A DNA stretch of 64,000 nucleotides. Origin: UBA12481 sp942493265 (GTDB taxonomy: Bacteria > Bacteroidota > Bacteroidia > Bacteroidales > UBA12481). Position 1 is the stretch's first letter. Each line of letters begins with the position of its first letter. The stretch is from positions 5,270,001 through 5,334,000 of the forward strand of contig OW818688.1 in NCBI GenBank assembly GCA_942493265.1, given 5' to 3'. The notes below the pieces were generated by a model. It made no database searches. It had not been told where the DNA came from and saw nothing but the letters and a program-made list of their open reading frames with translations. Both the position numbers and the translations under genes were made by a program. Positions 33,046-42,904 of the stretch are shown in pieces.

Positions 33046-33957
33046 TTAAACAGAGTATTCAACAAGCAAATTTCGTACCACGGCTAAGCCCTCATTTAAA
33101 TTCCGCGGCGAATAATCCAGTTCATCGATCGATTTATCCAGAACAAATCCGGTTGATACAGGGCGACGGCCGGGCTGGTTCAGGGAATCGGAATGAATGG
33201 GGAAAATCAGGGACTCATCCAGGTCGAAAAAACGGGCAATGCGGATGGCAAAATCAAGAACGGAGGTCATTTCCAGTCCGGATAAATTATATAGCCCGGT
33301 TTTCTCCCTGCCGGCAATCCGGAGGATCCCCTCCGCGAGGTCATCTACCAGAGTCGGCATGCGAAACTGATCGTCGACCACCCGGATCGGTTTGCGGCTG
33401 GTGAGCGAATCACGAACCCAGGTTACCAGATTGGTTCGGTTCATGGCAGGTGTAATTCCATACACCAGGATAGTTCGTACAATGGACCATGGAACCTTCA
33501 GTGACCGGGTGATAAATTCGCCCTGCAGTTTCGACCAACCGTATGCACTGACCGGGTTAGGCTGATCATCCTCAGTATAGGGGCCGCTCTGTCCGTCGAA
33601 TACAAAATCAGTGGACAGATAAATAAAGCGCGCGCCCGATTCTTCTGCAGCCTTTGCTACCAAACGGGTTCCTTCAATATTAACCTTATCGCACAAATCC
33701 GGATTCAATTCACAGGGATCCACCTGAGTCATTGCAGCACAATGAATTACGACATCCGGCTTAAACCGGTCAAAATTTGTTTTCACCTGTCCGGCAGCGG
33801 TGATATCCATCTGCGAGAATTGTTCCGGGTCCAGATTCCTGATCTTGCAGGCCGAAGCAGAAGTAGCCATCAGTTCATATCCCGGCAGGGTCATAATCTG
33901 ATTGACCAGGGTTTGGCCGACCAGACCGTTGGCTCCGGTGATCAAAATTTTTACCAT
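33046..33957 (-). CDS. SDR-family sugar nucleotide reductase (RmlD-like)
   Basis: 303 residues. NAD(P)-binding motif ILITGANGLVGQTLV, the DVVIHCAAMTQVDPCE strand, STDFVFDG, and the catalytic YGWSKLQGE (YxxxK) with upstream Ser/Thr. It resembles dTDP-4-dehydrorhamnose reductase, but no rmlA, B or C genes are nearby, so the true substrate is open. Its start lies 24 bp after the stop of the DUF2851 gene upstream on the same strand. Confidence 0.82.
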   Translation of the reverse strand: MVKILITGANGLVGQTLVNQIMTLPGYELMATSASACKIRNLDPEQFSQMDITAAGQVKTNFDRFKPDVVIHCAAMTQVDPCELNPDLCDKVNIEGTRLVAKAAEESGARFIYLSTDFVFDGQSGPYTEDDQPNPVSAYGWSKLQGEFITRSLKVPWSIVRTILVYGITPAMNRTNLVTWVRDSLTSRKPIRVVDDQFRMPTLVDDLAEGILRIAGREKTGLYNLSGLEMTSVLDFAIRIARFFDLDESLIFPIHSDSLNQPGRRPVSTGFVLDKSIDELDYSPRNLNEGLAVVRNLLVEYSV

Positions 33958-33981
33958 ACAGTAAAGGTATGGAAAAAGCCG

Positions 33982-35253
33982 CTACCTTCCCTTGCCCCGG
34001 ATCAGGAATTGACCAATATGACAGGAAAGGCAATGCCGGTGATGGCAGTAATTTCCATACAGATGAAGGAAGGCCTGGGAATAGAAGGCATTGGGAATCC
34101 GGTATCCATATCCGCTCCAAACACGGGTAATCCGGTTATTTTCAGGTGACAGTAATTCAAGCTGTTCCATCCATTTCTCCCAGGCACCGGAATCACCGTT
34201 ACGATTATCATAGCTGGCCCGGAATGGCAATACTGCATTGATCATGAACAGGTTGATGGTTTCGGTTCCAAATCCCGCGTATCGGCCCGCCCATTTTTTA
34301 CCGAAATCATAATGAAGCTTCCAGTATGCTGAAACCGGACAATCAAATTTCAGATGATGATCCATCACGGAACCATTCAGTACCAATTCCAGCCGGTCAG
34401 GGTTTCCCGCCAGAAAGGCCGCCAGCTGGGCAATCCGGACCGTTGGAAAATTTGACGGTCGCATTCTCAAAAACTTCCACCCGGGGTTCGCCAAGGGCAC
34501 CATGTTGAATTTTTGCTTTACAAAAGAGTACTCCACCATCAGTGCACGTGAATAGGGATCGGGTTTCTGATCTGGAATCAGGCCGGCCTGACCATAGAGA
34601 ATCGCCTCCAGCCGGAATAAATTCGAGCCGGTGGAGCGTATGGCTGCTATCGGTATGGATTGCCCGAGCCTGTCGAAAGAATCCTGATTGATACCAAAAC
34701 CGAACGACCGGGTGACCATCTGAATCCAGGTCTCCTCCCAGCCTCCCTTATTACGGGCGAGCCGGCTGAATACCTCGGTGGATTTCGACTGCATGCGTTC
34801 GATACCCATGTTAACGATCCAGTTTTCAACCTCTGCAGAATCCAGTTTTTTCCACGATGTTTCGCAAGGCACAACCGATAAGGCTGAAAGTATCTGATGA
34901 TAATTATCCAGATAAGATGGCTTGACGGGCATAACCACCATTGGGATACTATCCCCGTTCATCCGGGTAACCGTGCAATCGGCTTCATATACCACATGCA
35001 GGATCACCGGTTCATAAGCAGTATCTTCATTATGGTTGTGGCGGTACCAGTCGGAAGCTTTCACATGGATCTCCACATGGCCGGCCCACACCGCCTCACC
35101 GATCCGGATCCGCGCCATCAGGAAATCAGGCCCTGCATCGGTATTGAGCTGTCCGGGTGTAAGAACTTCAACCCGATGGTGTTCGGGCGTAAATAGTTTA
35201 TCTGCCGGAAACAATCCATATTTCCAGAGATATTGGAGAAAATCTTCCTGCAT
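33982..35253 (-). CDS. DUF2851 family protein
   Basis: 423 residues starting MQEDFLQYLWKYGLFPADKL, then the conserved GQLNTDAGPDFLMARIRIG and GHVEIHVKASDWYRHNH. These lines define DUF2851, a Bacteroidota family of unknown function; GPDF...GxVEIH...DW..H is reminiscent of a PD-(D/E)XK nuclease core, though this is a guess. The start codon is part of a small hairpin: ATCTGAA (35252-35258) pairs with TTCAGAT (35265-35271). Confidence 0.8.
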   Translation of the reverse strand: MQEDFLQYLWKYGLFPADKLFTPEHHRVEVLTPGQLNTDAGPDFLMARIRIGEAVWAGHVEIHVKASDWYRHNHNEDTAYEPVILHVVYEADCTVTRMNGDSIPMVVMPVKPSYLDNYHQILSALSVVPCETSWKKLDSAEVENWIVNMGIERMQSKSTEVFSRLARNKGGWEETWIQMVTRSFGFGINQDSFDRLGQSIPIAAIRSTGSNLFRLEAILYGQAGLIPDQKPDPYSRALMVEYSFVKQKFNMVPLANPGWKFLRMRPSNFPTVRIAQLAAFLAGNPDRLELVLNGSVMDHHLKFDCPVSAYWKLHYDFGKKWAGRYAGFGTETINLFMINAVLPFRASYDNRNGDSGAWEKWMEQLELLSPENNRITRVWSGYGYRIPNAFYSQAFLHLYGNYCHHRHCLSCHIGQFLIRGKGR

Positions 35254-35318
35254 CTGAATAGGTTTTCAGATATAGATGCAGAAATGAAGTGCGACTGGAA
35301 TTTTTTGGGCCTCTTTTT

Positions 35319-36125
35319 TTAAAGCCTGAAATCTGCAACCATCTTTTCGGCAGCTTCGCGAGCCTTTTCGGCAAAATCGTGACCAGCACCGGCATACAGG
35401 ATACCACGGGAATTATTGATCAGCAAACCGCCTTTTGAGGATTTACCGTTATCTAAAACCATATCCAGTGATCCTCCCTGGGCACCGATTCCGGGGACCA
35501 AAAGAAAGTGATCAGGTGCTATCCGGCGAATATTCCTGAAATATTCAGGACGTGTGGCTCCAACCACAAACATGAGGTTATCGGTTGTGCCCCAGGTAAC
35601 TGCCTTCATCAGCACATGTTCGTATAATGGCTGATCCTGGTTGACATTCAGGAACTGAAAATCGTCGGCGCCCGGATTTGAGGTCAGGGCAAGCACGATG
35701 GCCCACTTGCCCGGATATTGCAGGAACGGCTCAACCGAATCCCTTCCCATATAGGGCGAAAGGGTAATGGCATCAAAATCATAATGGATAAAAAATGCCT
35801 TTGCATATTGCTCCGCAGTATTCCCGATATCTCCTCGTTTGGCATCTGCAATGATAAACAGGTTCGGATCTTTGGAGCGGATATAATCCACCGTCATTTC
35901 CAGCTGACTCATCCCCTCGTTTCCCAAAGATTCATAAAATGCAAGATTCGGCTTGTAAGCCACTGCCAGATCCGCAGTTGCATCAATAATCGCCTTGTTA
36001 AAAGCGAAAACGGGATTAGCTTCGCGATGCAGATGGGCAGGAATTTTCGACAAGTCGATATCCAGGCCTACGCAAAGGAAGGACTTCTTTTTCCTGATCT
36101 CCAGGTTCAGCTCTGAGGATGTCAT
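35319..36125 (-). CDS. pyrF: Orotidine 5'-phosphate decarboxylase
   Basis: 268 residues of the longer (type 2) PyrF form. Catalytic DAKRGDIGNTAEQYAKAFF (DxKxxDI) and C-terminal VPGIGAQGG phosphate-binding loop are clear. Makes UMP from OMP. Its ATG overlaps the prfA stop by 1 bp (TAATG), so the genes are coupled. Confidence 0.95.
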   Translation of the reverse strand: MTSSELNLEIRKKKSFLCVGLDIDLSKIPAHLHREANPVFAFNKAIIDATADLAVAYKPNLAFYESLGNEGMSQLEMTVDYIRSKDPNLFIIADAKRGDIGNTAEQYAKAFFIHYDFDAITLSPYMGRDSVEPFLQYPGKWAIVLALTSNPGADDFQFLNVNQDQPLYEHVLMKAVTWGTTDNLMFVVGATRPEYFRNIRRIAPDHFLLVPGIGAQGGSLDMVLDNGKSSKGGLLINNSRGILYAGAGHDFAEKAREAAEKMVADFRL

Positions 36126-37204
36126 TAGCGTATTGTATCAGCAGTTTTCAGGCGTTCAGCATTTTCAGCTATCTGCAATTTATCAATAATTTCCTGGATT
36201 TCACCATTCATGATTACCGGAAGGTTGTACATGGTAAGTGATATGCGGTGGTCGGTCATACGGCCCTGCGGATAATTATAGGTCCGGATTTTAGCCGAAC
36301 GGTCACCGGTACTGACCATGGTTTTTCTTCTCGAGGAAATTTCATCCATATATTTCTGATACTCCATATTGTACAGACGGGTACGGAGTTCAATCATGGC
36401 TTTGTCCTTATTTTTAATCTGCGACTTCTGGTCCTGGCAGGTTACCACAATACCTGATGGCATATGGGTAAGCCGGATGGCAGAATAGGTGGTGTTCACG
36501 GATTGTCCGCCCGGACCGGATGAACAATAGGTATCCACACGAATATCGGAGGGAAGCAGTTCAACGTCAAACTCTTCCGCCTCGGGCAATACTGCCACCG
36601 TTGCGGCTGATGTATGAATTCTTCCCTGAGTTTCCGTTTGCGGTACGCGCTGAACCCGATGAACACCGGATTCGTATTTCATGACACCATAAACACCTTC
36701 GCCGGTAATGGCAAAAATCACCTCTTTATAACCACCGTTGGTACCTTCGGTGAAGCTGTTTATGCTGTATTTCCAGCCCTTCATATCACAGAATTTACAG
36801 TACATCCGGAACAGATCGCCGGCAAAAATACTGGCTTCATCTCCACCCGTTCCTGCACGGACCTCCATAATGGCATTTTTGGCATCCTGGGGATCTACCG
36901 GCAACAGCAGTACCTTTATCTCCTCCTCCATTTCCTCCCGCCTCTGGTTCAGGATATCGAGCTCCTCCTTGGCCATTTCACGCATCTCTTCGTCTTTTTC
37001 AACGTCGAGAATTTTTTTCGCGGAATCAATGTTTTCGGTGACGTTTTTATATTCATTATAGAAAGCCACCACTTTGGTCAGCTCCTTGTATTCTTTATTG
37101 AGCTGAACATACCGCTTCATATCATTGACCACATCCGGTTCAGTGATCAGTCGCGCTACCTCATCGTAACGGGCGGCTATTCCTTCTAAATTATCTAATA
37201 ACAT
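36125..37204 (-). CDS. prfA: Peptide chain release factor 1
   Basis: 359 residues. Contains the GGQ peptidyl-hydrolysis motif in SSGPGGQSVNTTYSAIRLTH and, upstream, the stop-codon recognition region; the VHRVQRVPQTETQGRIHTS segment is RF1/RF2 typical. RF1 is preferred to RF2 by length, by absence of a programmed frameshift, and by its purM/pyrF neighbours as in other Bacteroidota. Starts 80 bp after purM. Confidence 0.94.
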   Translation of the reverse strand: MLLDNLEGIAARYDEVARLITEPDVVNDMKRYVQLNKEYKELTKVVAFYNEYKNVTENIDSAKKILDVEKDEEMREMAKEELDILNQRREEMEEEIKVLLLPVDPQDAKNAIMEVRAGTGGDEASIFAGDLFRMYCKFCDMKGWKYSINSFTEGTNGGYKEVIFAITGEGVYGVMKYESGVHRVQRVPQTETQGRIHTSAATVAVLPEAEEFDVELLPSDIRVDTYCSSGPGGQSVNTTYSAIRLTHMPSGIVVTCQDQKSQIKNKDKAMIELRTRLYNMEYQKYMDEISSRRKTMVSTGDRSAKIRTYNYPQGRMTDHRISLTMYNLPVIMNGEIQEIIDKLQIAENAERLKTADTIR

Positions 37205-37284
37205 ACTATTTGATTGACGATTAACTAATTGGTTACTATTTAAAAGATACAGGGTATCAGGTTGATACCGGTTTATCGGAGTAC

Positions 37285-38454
37285 CTAATAAAAGAAGTCA
37301 CCATAACCGCTGCGGATAGTAAGACGCGGTTTTTCAGAAGACTCACAGAAACCGATAATGCGGGCGTCGATTCCGAAACCAGCAGCGATTTCAATGATTT
37401 TCGGGGCAAATTCGCCGGGGAGATAAATCTCGAACCGGTGTCCCATATTGAATACTTTGTACATTTCCTTCCAAGGCGTGCCGGATTGTTCCTGAATCAA
37501 CCGGAACAACGGGGGTACATCAAACAGGTTGTCTTTTACAACATGAAGATTATCAATGAAATGTAAAATCTTGGTTTGTCCTCCCCCTGAACAGTGAACC
37601 ATTCCGTGAATAACCGGCCTGCACTCATCAAGTATGGCCTTCACCACTGGGGCATAGGTACGGGTTGGAGAAAGAACCAGCTTGCCGGCATCCAGTCCGG
37701 TATCCTCAATAAAATCGGTCAATCCGGTTCTGCCTGAATATATCAGACTGTCGGGTATCTGCGGATCAAAGGATTCCGGATATTTAGCGGCCAGGTAATG
37801 GGCAAAAACATCATGGCGTGCTGAAGTCAGGCCGTTGCTGCCCATTCCGCCGTTATATCCGGTTTCATACGATGCTTTTCCGGATGATGATAGTCCGACG
37901 ATCACATCTCCCGGAGCAATCCGGTCATTGGAAATCACCCCGGATCTTTTCAAACGGGCGGTTACAGTGCTGTCAACAATAATGGTACGCACGAGGTCGC
38001 CGACGTCAGCGGTTTCACCTCCGCAGAAAACAGTTTCCACACCGTTCGCGGTAAGAAAATCCGCAATTTCCTGGGTACCTTCAATCACGGCGGTGATCAC
38101 ATCACCCGGGATGAGGTTTTTGTTTCTTCCTATGGTTGAGCTGAGAAGGATCGGACCGGTTGCACCGGCACACAGCAGATCATCAATATTCATGATCACT
38201 GCATCCTGGGCGATACCTTTCCATACCGACAGGTCGCCGGTTTCCTTCCAGTAAACATAGGCAAGGGATGATTTCGTTCCGGCCCCGTCGGCATGCATAA
38301 TGCAGCACCAGTCGGGATCGCCGGTCAGAACATCGGGAATGATTTTACAAAAAGCCCTGGGGTACAACCCCTTATCAAGCTTTCGGATAGCCTGGTGCAC
38401 ATCTTCTTTGGCCGAAGAAACACCACGTTGTGAATATCTGTTACCCTGCTCCAT
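37285..38454 (-). CDS. purM: Phosphoribosylformylglycinamidine cyclo-ligase (AIR synthetase)
   Basis: 389 residues from ATG 38454. The frame extends to a TTG at 38466, but that lies within the -7 box, so ATG 38454 is chosen. MHADGAGTKSSLAYVYW, MNIDDLLCAGATGP and FCGGETADVGDL are PurM signatures (ATP-binding loop and Asp cluster). It closes the imidazole ring of purines. First gene of purM-prfA-pyrF, with a very short predicted leader. Confidence 0.92.
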   Translation of the reverse strand: MEQGNRYSQRGVSSAKEDVHQAIRKLDKGLYPRAFCKIIPDVLTGDPDWCCIMHADGAGTKSSLAYVYWKETGDLSVWKGIAQDAVIMNIDDLLCAGATGPILLSSTIGRNKNLIPGDVITAVIEGTQEIADFLTANGVETVFCGGETADVGDLVRTIIVDSTVTARLKRSGVISNDRIAPGDVIVGLSSSGKASYETGYNGGMGSNGLTSARHDVFAHYLAAKYPESFDPQIPDSLIYSGRTGLTDFIEDTGLDAGKLVLSPTRTYAPVVKAILDECRPVIHGMVHCSGGGQTKILHFIDNLHVVKDNLFDVPPLFRLIQEQSGTPWKEMYKVFNMGHRFEIYLPGEFAPKIIEIAAGFGIDARIIGFCESSEKPRLTIRSGYGDFFY

Positions 38455-38463
38455 AACGAGGTG

Positions 38464-38471
38464 CAAAGGTA
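38464..38471 (-). promoter_or_regulatory. -7 promoter box of purM (TACCTTTG on minus)
   Basis: TACCTTTG on the minus strand ends 9 bp before the purM ATG and just follows the stop of the PorE-like gene. The transcript would be almost leaderless. Confidence 0.5.
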
Positions 38472-38477
38472 ATTAAA

Positions 38478-40637
38478 TTATGGCAGTTTGTCGTTGGTTC
38501 CGGTCTTCCCGCCGGCAGCCGGTTTTTCAGCCGGATTGGTACCCGGACCCTTTTCCATTCTGATCTTCTTTTTCTGACCTTGCTGGAGCTCTTCCATTCC
38601 ACGGATCAGGATTTGCTGCTGAGCATCGATTTCATTACCTGGTTTTCCACCCGGAACATAATCATTGCGGAGCACGCGGAATTCTGTACGCCGGTTCAGC
38701 TGATGGGCAATCTCTTTATTCTGATCATTCGGAAGCTGATCGATCAGGACCTTTGACAAGGTGTCGCCAACTTTCAGAAAATCATATTGAGCGGCAATTT
38801 TCTCATCCACCACACGCGGGGCATCCGGACCGTAACCGCGGGCTTTCAGCCTGTCGGAAAGTATTCCCTTGCTGATCAGATAATCAACAACGGATTGTGC
38901 ACGGTTTTGCGATAATTCAAGATTGGTCATTGCCCTAAAAGGCCTGACATCAGTGTGCGACATCAGCTCGATGGTGATATTGGGATTATCCTCAAGTGTT
39001 TCAACCAGTGCATCCAGGGCAACCATGGATTCCGGCCGCAAATCCCATTTTGCCAGGTCATACAGAATATTCGGCAATTCGATCGGCTTCTCATAAGGGG
39101 CCAACACCAGTGTGGCATTGAAATCCCTGCTGGCCTCCAGTCCCATGGTTGTTTCACGCAGCTTGCCATTCAGGAATCCGCGTTTGAAAGCAACCAGAAG
39201 ATAATCGGTTTCAGGCTTCAGCTTGAAGCTAAAATTCCCGGTGGAGTCGGTTTTATATTCCAGGCTTGATCCATCGCTTCCGATCAGGCGAACATCCGCA
39301 CCGCCGATAGCTAAAGAAGTTTGTTCGTTGATTACCCGTCCGGCCATATTAAATCGTTTTTCCGGAAGAACAAATGAGTAGATATCATCGCCACCCTTGC
39401 CTTTTTCAAAGCGGCTGGAGGTAAAATATCCCTTTTCCTCATCTTTCTGGAAAACGATACCGAAATCATCACCATTGCTGTTGACCGGGGATTTCATGTT
39501 TTCAATAATCCATTTACCGTCAGCCTGCAGGCTGGCTTTAAAAATATCAAGGCCACCAAGACCGGGGTGCCCGTTTGAAGAAAAATAAAACAGGGAATCG
39601 GATTTTACGAAAGGGAACATCTCATCCCTGGTGGAATTGATCTGCTCACCCAGGTTTACCGGAGCGCCAAAGGCTCCATCCGCTTTCTCCCTTTTGGCCA
39701 TCCAGATATCTTTGCCTCCGAGGCTGCCGAGCATATCACTCACGAAAAACATGGTAAGCTGATCACTGGTCAGGCTGGGATGGGCGATAATTACAGAATC
39801 TTTTGCGATCGGAACGGCGGTAGGATCTGTCCACTTGGTACCGGACCGCTTGGAAACCATAACCTGACATCCCAGCGCCATCTGTTTATCGAACCGGCAA
39901 CGGGTAAAATACATTGTATTGCCATCCTCCGAAACCCAGGTGGCTCCATCATCATACATGCTGTTGATCACCTTATCCACCGGAGCAGGAACTGCCCACT
40001 TCTGCTTATTATCCAAACGGGTATAAAAAACGTCGGAGAAACTCTGTCCGGTTCCGCCATGAATTTTATTTCCGGCAGCTCCATCGCGTGACGAAGAGAT
40101 GTACAGCTCCTTATAATCGTTTGAGGCAAAGTAAGGACTGTAATCGTTGAACTTGGTATTAAAATCCTTGACATTAGCTACCTGGTAGCGGGTTGGATTT
40201 TTGGTCCATACCAGAATGGAATCGCAGGATTGGTAAGCCATAACAGCTGCCAGATCACCCGGTTCTGCCTTCAGGTATTCCTCGTATTCAGATTTGGCCA
40301 GTGCAAACTTTCCGTTGATCTTGAGCATCTCGGCATAATACAGATGCGTTTTGGGATCCGGGGATTTCTGCTTGACCACTCTGGAGTAATAGGATTCAGC
40401 TTTACGGGTATCATTAACCAGGCGGTAGCAATTACCGATTTTAACGGTGATTGCCATCCGCTTTTGACGGTCCTTCTCGCGGGAATATGCTTTCTTATAC
40501 TTTTCAGCAGCCTTGAAATATTCACCAACGGCGAAGGTTTTATCCGCCTGAATTAAAAGATCCTTTTTCTGAGCCATCACCGGACCGGCCATCAAAATGG
40601 CCACGGTCAAACCCGTGATAAAACGAAGTAATTTCAT
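38478..40637 (-). CDS. PorE-like OmpA family protein (TPR, PD40, CRD, OmpA domains)
   Basis: ATG at 40637 gives a signal peptide (FITGLTVAILMAGPVMAQ). 719 residues: TPR region (about 30-140), six-bladed PD40/WD40-type propeller (about 155-440; FNTKFNDYSPYFASND, ELYISSSRDG, MYFTRCR, MFFVSDMLGS, LFYFSSNGHPGLGGLDI, GYFTSSR), a carboxypeptidase regulatory-like domain (about 440-525) and an OmpA C-terminal domain (about 545-660, ELMSHTDVR and LSQNRAQSVVDYLISKGI). This order is that of PorE, which anchors the T9SS machine to peptidoglycan, but other OmpA proteins of the phylum share it. Three T9SS cargo genes in the window agree with a working system. Confidence 0.8.
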   Translation of the reverse strand: MKLLRFITGLTVAILMAGPVMAQKKDLLIQADKTFAVGEYFKAAEKYKKAYSREKDRQKRMAITVKIGNCYRLVNDTRKAESYYSRVVKQKSPDPKTHLYYAEMLKINGKFALAKSEYEEYLKAEPGDLAAVMAYQSCDSILVWTKNPTRYQVANVKDFNTKFNDYSPYFASNDYKELYISSSRDGAAGNKIHGGTGQSFSDVFYTRLDNKQKWAVPAPVDKVINSMYDDGATWVSEDGNTMYFTRCRFDKQMALGCQVMVSKRSGTKWTDPTAVPIAKDSVIIAHPSLTSDQLTMFFVSDMLGSLGGKDIWMAKREKADGAFGAPVNLGEQINSTRDEMFPFVKSDSLFYFSSNGHPGLGGLDIFKASLQADGKWIIENMKSPVNSNGDDFGIVFQKDEEKGYFTSSRFEKGKGGDDIYSFVLPEKRFNMAGRVINEQTSLAIGGADVRLIGSDGSSLEYKTDSTGNFSFKLKPETDYLLVAFKRGFLNGKLRETTMGLEASRDFNATLVLAPYEKPIELPNILYDLAKWDLRPESMVALDALVETLEDNPNITIELMSHTDVRPFRAMTNLELSQNRAQSVVDYLISKGILSDRLKARGYGPDAPRVVDEKIAAQYDFLKVGDTLSKVLIDQLPNDQNKEIAHQLNRRTEFRVLRNDYVPGGKPGNEIDAQQQILIRGMEELQQGQKKKIRMEKGPGTNPAEKPAAGGKTGTNDKLP

Positions 40638-40663
40638 ACGAGCAGATTTTCTACTATAACGAT

Positions 40664-40686
40664 CAAAAATAGGCAATATTTGCCTA
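40664..40686 (-). promoter_or_regulatory. Terminator-like hairpin overlapping a -7 box
   Basis: TAGGCAA (40670-40676) / TTGCCTA (40680-40686) with a 3-base loop follows the glnN stop (40699) on the minus strand, and its T-run forms TATTTTTG (40664-40671), a perfect -7 box for the PorE-like gene 27 bp on. One short sequence seems to end glnN and start the next gene. Confidence 0.55.
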
Positions 40687-40698
40687 GTTCCAACCTAT

Positions 40699-42888
40699 TT
40701 AGCGGGCAAAGAGCAACTCGCGGTATTTTGGCAGGGGCCAGAGGTCGTCATCCACGATCAATTCAAGTTTATCAATATGGTAACGAATCTCTTCAAGAAA
40801 GTGCTTGACATTGTTGTTATAAGCATCGGCAAGCTGGCGGACATCCTCAATTTTATTGGCCTCTTTCCTGGCAGCAACCATTTCCTCAACCATTTCAAGT
40901 ATCAGCGCTTTGTGTTTAGAAATGCGCCGGATTGCGTTGAGCTGGTAACTGGCTGCATCGGCGAATTCGCTGGCAGGCAAAATTTCCTTCAGGCCTTTTA
41001 CGTTCTCAATCAAACGGTTCTGATATTTTATAACCGTTGGAATAATATGGTTTACAGCCAGATCACCTAAAACCCTTGATTCGATCTGTATCTTTTTGGT
41101 GAATAATTCCAGGCGGATGTCATAACGAGCATTCAGTTCCCTCTCCGACAGCACGTTCCATCGGCCAAGCATTTCAATACTTTTCGGGTCGATATAGGAT
41201 TTAAGGGCTTCCGGTGCATCTTTCACATTGCTCAGACCGCGACGTTCAGCCTCTTCTTTCCATTCTTCGCCATATCCGTTGCCTTCGAAGAATATCTTTT
41301 TGGAGTGAATGATATATTTCCGGAGAACGCGGAAGATCGCTTCATCTTTTTTGGCGCCGCTTTCAATAAGGGCATCCACATCAACTTTGAATTCCCTGAG
41401 TTGGTTTGCAACAGCAGAGTTCAAAATGGTCATTGGTGCCGCGCAGTTCATGGATGAACCAACTGCCCTGAATTCAAACCGGTTACCGGTAAAAGCAAAT
41501 GGGCTCGTACGGTTCCGGTCGGTATTGTCGAGCAGGATCTGCGGAATCTTGCCAATATCAAGTTTTAGTTCTGTTTTCTGATCCGGGGTCATATCAGCCG
41601 CAGGCACCTTATCTTCAATTTCCTGAAGGATACGGGTCAGATGCTGTCCGATGAATACCGAAATAATTGCAGGAGGAGCCTCATGTGCACCAAGACGGTG
41701 TTCATTACCGGCCGACATAACACTTGCTCTGAGCAAATCAGCATAATCATGAACTGCCTTAACCGTGTTGACAATGAAAGTCAGGAACTGGAGATTCGAC
41801 TTCGGGTTCGCTCCCGGGGCCAGTAAGTTAACTCCGGTATTAGTGAGCATCGACCAGTTATTATGTTTACCTGATCCGTTGATGCCTTTATAGGGTTTTT
41901 CATGAAGAAGAACGCGGAAATTGTGTTTCCGGGCCACCTTTTTCATGATATCCATCAGCAGCTGGTTGTGATCGACTGCCAGGTTGGCCTCCTCAAAAAC
42001 CGGAGCGCACTCAAACTGGTTCGGAGCCACCTCATTGTGGCGGGTCCTGACCGGAATTCCCAATTTAAAGCAATCGAACTCGAAGTCCCGCATAAAAGCG
42101 GTAACCCTTTCCGGTATAGATCCGAAATAGTGGTCGGCCAGCTGCTGGTCACGTGCCGAGGCATGTCCCATCAGCGTACGATCAGTCAGGAGAAGATCCG
42201 GACGGGCATAAAAGAGAGCCTCATCAACCAGGAAATACTCCTGCTCCCATCCGAGTGTTGAAATTACCTTATTCACATCTTTATCAAAGAACTGACAAAC
42301 ATCAACAGCTGCCTTGTCGAGGGCAAACAGCGACTTAAGCAAAGGCGTTTTAAAATCGAGCGCTTCACCGGTATACGATACAAATACAGTAGGTATGCAA
42401 AGGGTTTTGTCCACGATAAATGCCGGGGAAGAAGGATCCCATGCCGAATATCCGCGTGCCTCAAAAGTGTTGCGGATTCCGCCGCTCGGAAGTGAAGAGG
42501 CATCAGGCTCCTGCTGAATAAGCTCTTTCCCGCCGAAATGCTCAAACATCTTGCCGTCTTTGGTCGGCTCAAAAAAAGCATCATGCTTTTCAGCTGTCGA
42601 TCCGTTCAATGGCTGAAACCAATGGGTATAGTGGGTGACGCCGAAGCTCATTGCCCATGCTTTCATTGCTGCTGCAACCGAATCAGCCGAGCGCCTGTCG
42701 ATATATCCCCAGGTGTCGACCGCTTTTTTAACATTTTCATACGCCTCGGTGGGCAGGAACTTCTTCATGGTGTCGAGTCCAAAAGTGTGTACCCCGTAAT
42801 AATCGGATACCTTCTCACCCGGAGCTTCAACCACTAACGGCTTTCTTGAAAACAGCTCTTTTACAGCTTCTACGCGAATGTTTGACAT
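40699..42888 (-). CDS. glnN: Glutamine synthetase type III
   Basis: ATG at 42888 (NIRVEAVKELFSRKP start) gives 729 residues, the exact size of GSIII; the frame extends further upstream only through non-coding repeat sequence. Signatures: GWEQEYFLVDEALF (metal-binding Glu), NQFECAPVFEEANLAVDHNQLLMD, KPYKGINGSGKHNNWSM and NRTSPFAFTGNRFEFRAVGSS. Assimilates ammonium into glutamine with ATP; common in Bacteroidota, where it may be the main GS. An unusual palindrome lies at its promoter. Confidence 0.95.
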   Translation of the reverse strand: MSNIRVEAVKELFSRKPLVVEAPGEKVSDYYGVHTFGLDTMKKFLPTEAYENVKKAVDTWGYIDRRSADSVAAAMKAWAMSFGVTHYTHWFQPLNGSTAEKHDAFFEPTKDGKMFEHFGGKELIQQEPDASSLPSGGIRNTFEARGYSAWDPSSPAFIVDKTLCIPTVFVSYTGEALDFKTPLLKSLFALDKAAVDVCQFFDKDVNKVISTLGWEQEYFLVDEALFYARPDLLLTDRTLMGHASARDQQLADHYFGSIPERVTAFMRDFEFDCFKLGIPVRTRHNEVAPNQFECAPVFEEANLAVDHNQLLMDIMKKVARKHNFRVLLHEKPYKGINGSGKHNNWSMLTNTGVNLLAPGANPKSNLQFLTFIVNTVKAVHDYADLLRASVMSAGNEHRLGAHEAPPAIISVFIGQHLTRILQEIEDKVPAADMTPDQKTELKLDIGKIPQILLDNTDRNRTSPFAFTGNRFEFRAVGSSMNCAAPMTILNSAVANQLREFKVDVDALIESGAKKDEAIFRVLRKYIIHSKKIFFEGNGYGEEWKEEAERRGLSNVKDAPEALKSYIDPKSIEMLGRWNVLSERELNARYDIRLELFTKKIQIESRVLGDLAVNHIIPTVIKYQNRLIENVKGLKEILPASEFADAASYQLNAIRRISKHKALILEMVEEMVAARKEANKIEDVRQLADAYNNNVKHFLEEIRYHIDKLELIVDDDLWPLPKYRELLFAR

Positions 42889-42904
42889 GGCAGGAAAATT
42901 TATT

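Noticed and set aside
33046..33957. rmlD of a rhamnose pathway
   Set aside because: Similarity is only at the SDR level and no rmlA, rmlB or rmlC is nearby, so the symbol is not given.
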